From Hybos culiciformis (Eukaryota > Arthropoda > Insecta > Diptera > Hybotidae), in the NCBI GenBank assembly GCA_964007475.1, contig OZ023273.1, positions 144,185,308 to 144,249,307 on the forward strand: 64,000 nt of DNA, given 5' to 3'. The notes beneath the pieces were generated by a model, which was given only the letters and a program-made list of their open reading frames with translations, had not been told where the DNA came from and did not search any database. The translations under genes were made by a program, and so were the position numbers. Shown piece after piece: positions 62,301 through 64,000 of this stretch. The stretch's first letter is position 1, and each line of letters begins with the position of its first letter.

Positions 62301-63140
62301 GCTTTATTTGATGAATTTGAACTAATCAGAAAATGGAAAAAAATTATAACCGTTGGAATAGTTGTAATTATGGCAATATTTTCAGTGGCTTTTGTTTCCA
62401 ATGTAAGCATGTGTCGATAAAAATTAATTTTATTCATCATAAAATTAGTTTATAAAAATACATGAAATAATTTGCTAGTTCAAAATTATATAAGATTCTT
62501 AAGAAATCCGTTCATTAAGTTAGTGAGTGCCATGGAAGATTGTTTCATCTAAAGAAATATTCCAACAACTCTACAAATACAAATTATTATTTTCATTTTA
62601 GTTCGGAATCAAGCTTATTAATCATTTACATTTTGCATCACGTATTCCTCAAATGATTATTTGTTTCGCCGAGCTTTATGTAGTTATTTGGATTTACGGG
62701 AAACCAAAATTTCAACGTGATATTCAACTTATGCTTGGGAAAACACTTTCAAAATGGAAATTTTATGTTATCAAATATATAACACCAGTTATAACAGTTT
62801 TGACTTTGGTAATTTTTTTTGCTTTCACTAATTTTCTTTTCATATTTATTAATAAATTTAATTTAAGATTGCAGCATGCTTGTTAGCAGTAAGATCTGCT
62901 TTAAATCATAAATATCTTGGAGTATCCTTATTAGTTAAATTATTTCCAATATGTGCCCTTCTAGTTTATGCTTTGATAAGATTGATTTTGAAATCAGGGG
63001 ATATATGTAATCGTTTTAATGAAACCTGTAAACCGATTGAATGGCATCCTGTGCATTTGAAAATAAAAGAACCCCATCAGGAATCTTTAGATAAACCAAA
63101 TAATATTAAGGTTCATTTTGAGGAAATTGAATTGTCATAG
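59367..63140 (+). CDS. SLC6-like transporter C, complete
   Basis: Paralogue of B, 591 residues. Exons 59367-59541, 60153-60284, 60352-60610, 60789-60903, 61374-61859, 62274-62402, 62602-62808, 62868-63140. Exons 2, 4, 6 and 7 (132, 115, 129, 207 bases) have exactly the same lengths as in A and B. Seen: TM1 region RGKWSSNWDFFAVSMSHSVG then MRNFTIFP; TM2-3 TFLGQFSSSGFISAFRITP; EL2 PWMSCDNYWNTPYC with NTT; TM6-7 FGSGWGTTLTLASYNNFQTN; TM8 FLGEFSTLITQGLAIKTALF then DEF; and a C-terminal tail with CKPIEWHPVH. TM1 again lacks the family Trp-Arg, and GGGAF is GIGVSF. Tandem duplicate of B in the same orientation, 1.5 kb apart. The exon 5 acceptor (TTTAAG) is the weakest junction. Confidence 0.92.
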
Positions 63141-63184
63141 TTTTAACCTTAAACATAGTTTGTAAGATTTATTCTAAAATGGAA

Positions 63185-63190
63185 AATAAA
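63185..63190 (+). terminator. Polyadenylation signal of SLC6-like C
   Basis: AATAAA 45 bases after the stop codon; another lies in CAATAAATAAATC about 35 bases later. Confidence 0.6.
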
Positions 63191-63687
63191 TTTAATTATT
63201 ATGAATGTTTTTGTTTTCAATAAATAAATCGAATTTTTTTTGCTTGTGAAATGCTCTACAAATTTGTTTACATTAAGAAAAACCCTTTTTAGTTAAATGC
63301 TATATTTAAAAATGTGCCTTGAAACGAGAAAAAATGTTATTTTCCCGGATAATTTATAATTTAAAAACTAATATTTTATTATGAATAAAGGACCTGGTAT
63401 AATCAAGTTGATATGAATATATATATATTGTATATTCGAACTAATATAAATATAATATATACGGTATTTTGGAAAGGAAAGATACCCACAAAAACAGTTG
63501 CCAATCCGATTTTCCTAAACTCATAACTGGCATGACACCGTATCGACCATCGGGAAAAAACTAACATAAATCATAAAAAGCACATTTATACACATATATT
63601 ATATATATGTTTTATGTAGATCGTTTATAGTATTATATTATTATTAAAACGTCAAGTATTGATTAGCTACGTATAGTTGAATTTGAA
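63191..63687. other. Intergenic after SLC6-like C
   Basis: No gene seen; short TATATA runs near 63419-63430 and 63600. Confidence 0.4.
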
Positions 63688-64000
63688 TGGGATCGTTACG
63701 ATATTCCTCATCCCATAATTCAAATGGACAAAATTCTTCTTTTTCGAAAATAATTCCTTTTTTAAAATTCACTATGGACAAAATTCACTATGGAAAAAAT
63801 TTATCATGGACAAAATTCACTATGGACAAAATTCACTATATATAAAAATTCACTATGAAAAAATTCTTTTTGTAAAATTCTACATTTTTATTAAAATTCA
63901 ATTCACTCTCTGCGTTACACGAGGATCACGACAAGGACGTGGTGAGTTAGTCGGTCCCCACCTAACCTACTCTAAATTGAAAAAATAAAGAAACAACGTA
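63688..64000. mobile_element. Second foldback copy, inverted, cut by window end
   Basis: Reverse complement of 43953-44264 over its whole visible length (about 313 bases). It begins TGGGATCGTTACGATATTCC, followed by the 16-base AAAATTCACTATGGAC repeats and then the unique core with CTCTCTGCGTTACACGAGGA. It continues past the window. The open frame 63806-63988 is the counterpart of one at 43965-44162 and arises from the repeat. Confidence 0.9.

Overview
The window is AT-rich nuclear DNA of an insect. It has many short introns with GT..AG borders, TATA/TCAGA-type core promoters, AATAAA polyadenylation signals, a thioester-containing protein (TEP) of the insect type, histidine/alanine-rich cuticle proteins and an insect-style expansion of SLC6-like transporters. 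I cannot fix the order or species from sequence alone. A 200-base run of N (25117-25316) shows it is an assembled scaffold.

Layout. 1-3202: a non-LTR retrotransposon (endonuclease plus reverse transcriptase) broken by a frameshift and ending in poly(A), butted against the C-terminal part of a hAT transposase (3204-3869). 5312-21492 (+): a complete 17-exon TEP gene; my exon joins give an uninterrupted 1469-residue reading frame with a signal peptide and an intact GCGEQ thioester site. Its introns carry an antisense LINE fragment, a GGGGAATGACA motif array, nested inverted-repeat elements and a hAT element. 25627-29885 (-): an SLC6-like transporter gene whose last exon is missing, probably in the gap. 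35220-51590 (+): four tandem genes for small secreted cuticle proteins, each with a six-base first coding exon (Met-Lys) and a TATA box about 32 bases before the start site. 53823-57862 and 59367-63140 (+): two complete SLC6-like genes of 586 and 591 residues with the same eight-exon plan as the minus-strand gene. The cuticle array therefore sits inside a split SLC6-like family cluster.

Mobile DNA. The spaces between genes are full of short non-autonomous DNA transposons. By eye I find six hAT-type elements with paired ends and 8-base target duplications (four perfect, two with one mismatch). A seventh has a weaker duplication (6 of 8), and there are three hAT transposase remnants. There is also a mariner-like inverted-repeat element and a foldback element with 16-base tandem repeats and a 114-base near-perfect palindrome. 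A second, inverted copy of part of the foldback element lies about 20 kb away at the window edge.

How the genes relate: the TEP would act in haemolymph as an opsonin or protease-binding immune factor, and the cuticle proteins are secreted by epidermis. The SLC6-like proteins are multi-pass membrane proteins of unknown substrate that have lost the conserved Trp and gate Arg of TM1. No functional link between the three families is evident; they look like neighbouring tandem families. No tRNA, rRNA or CRISPR was seen.
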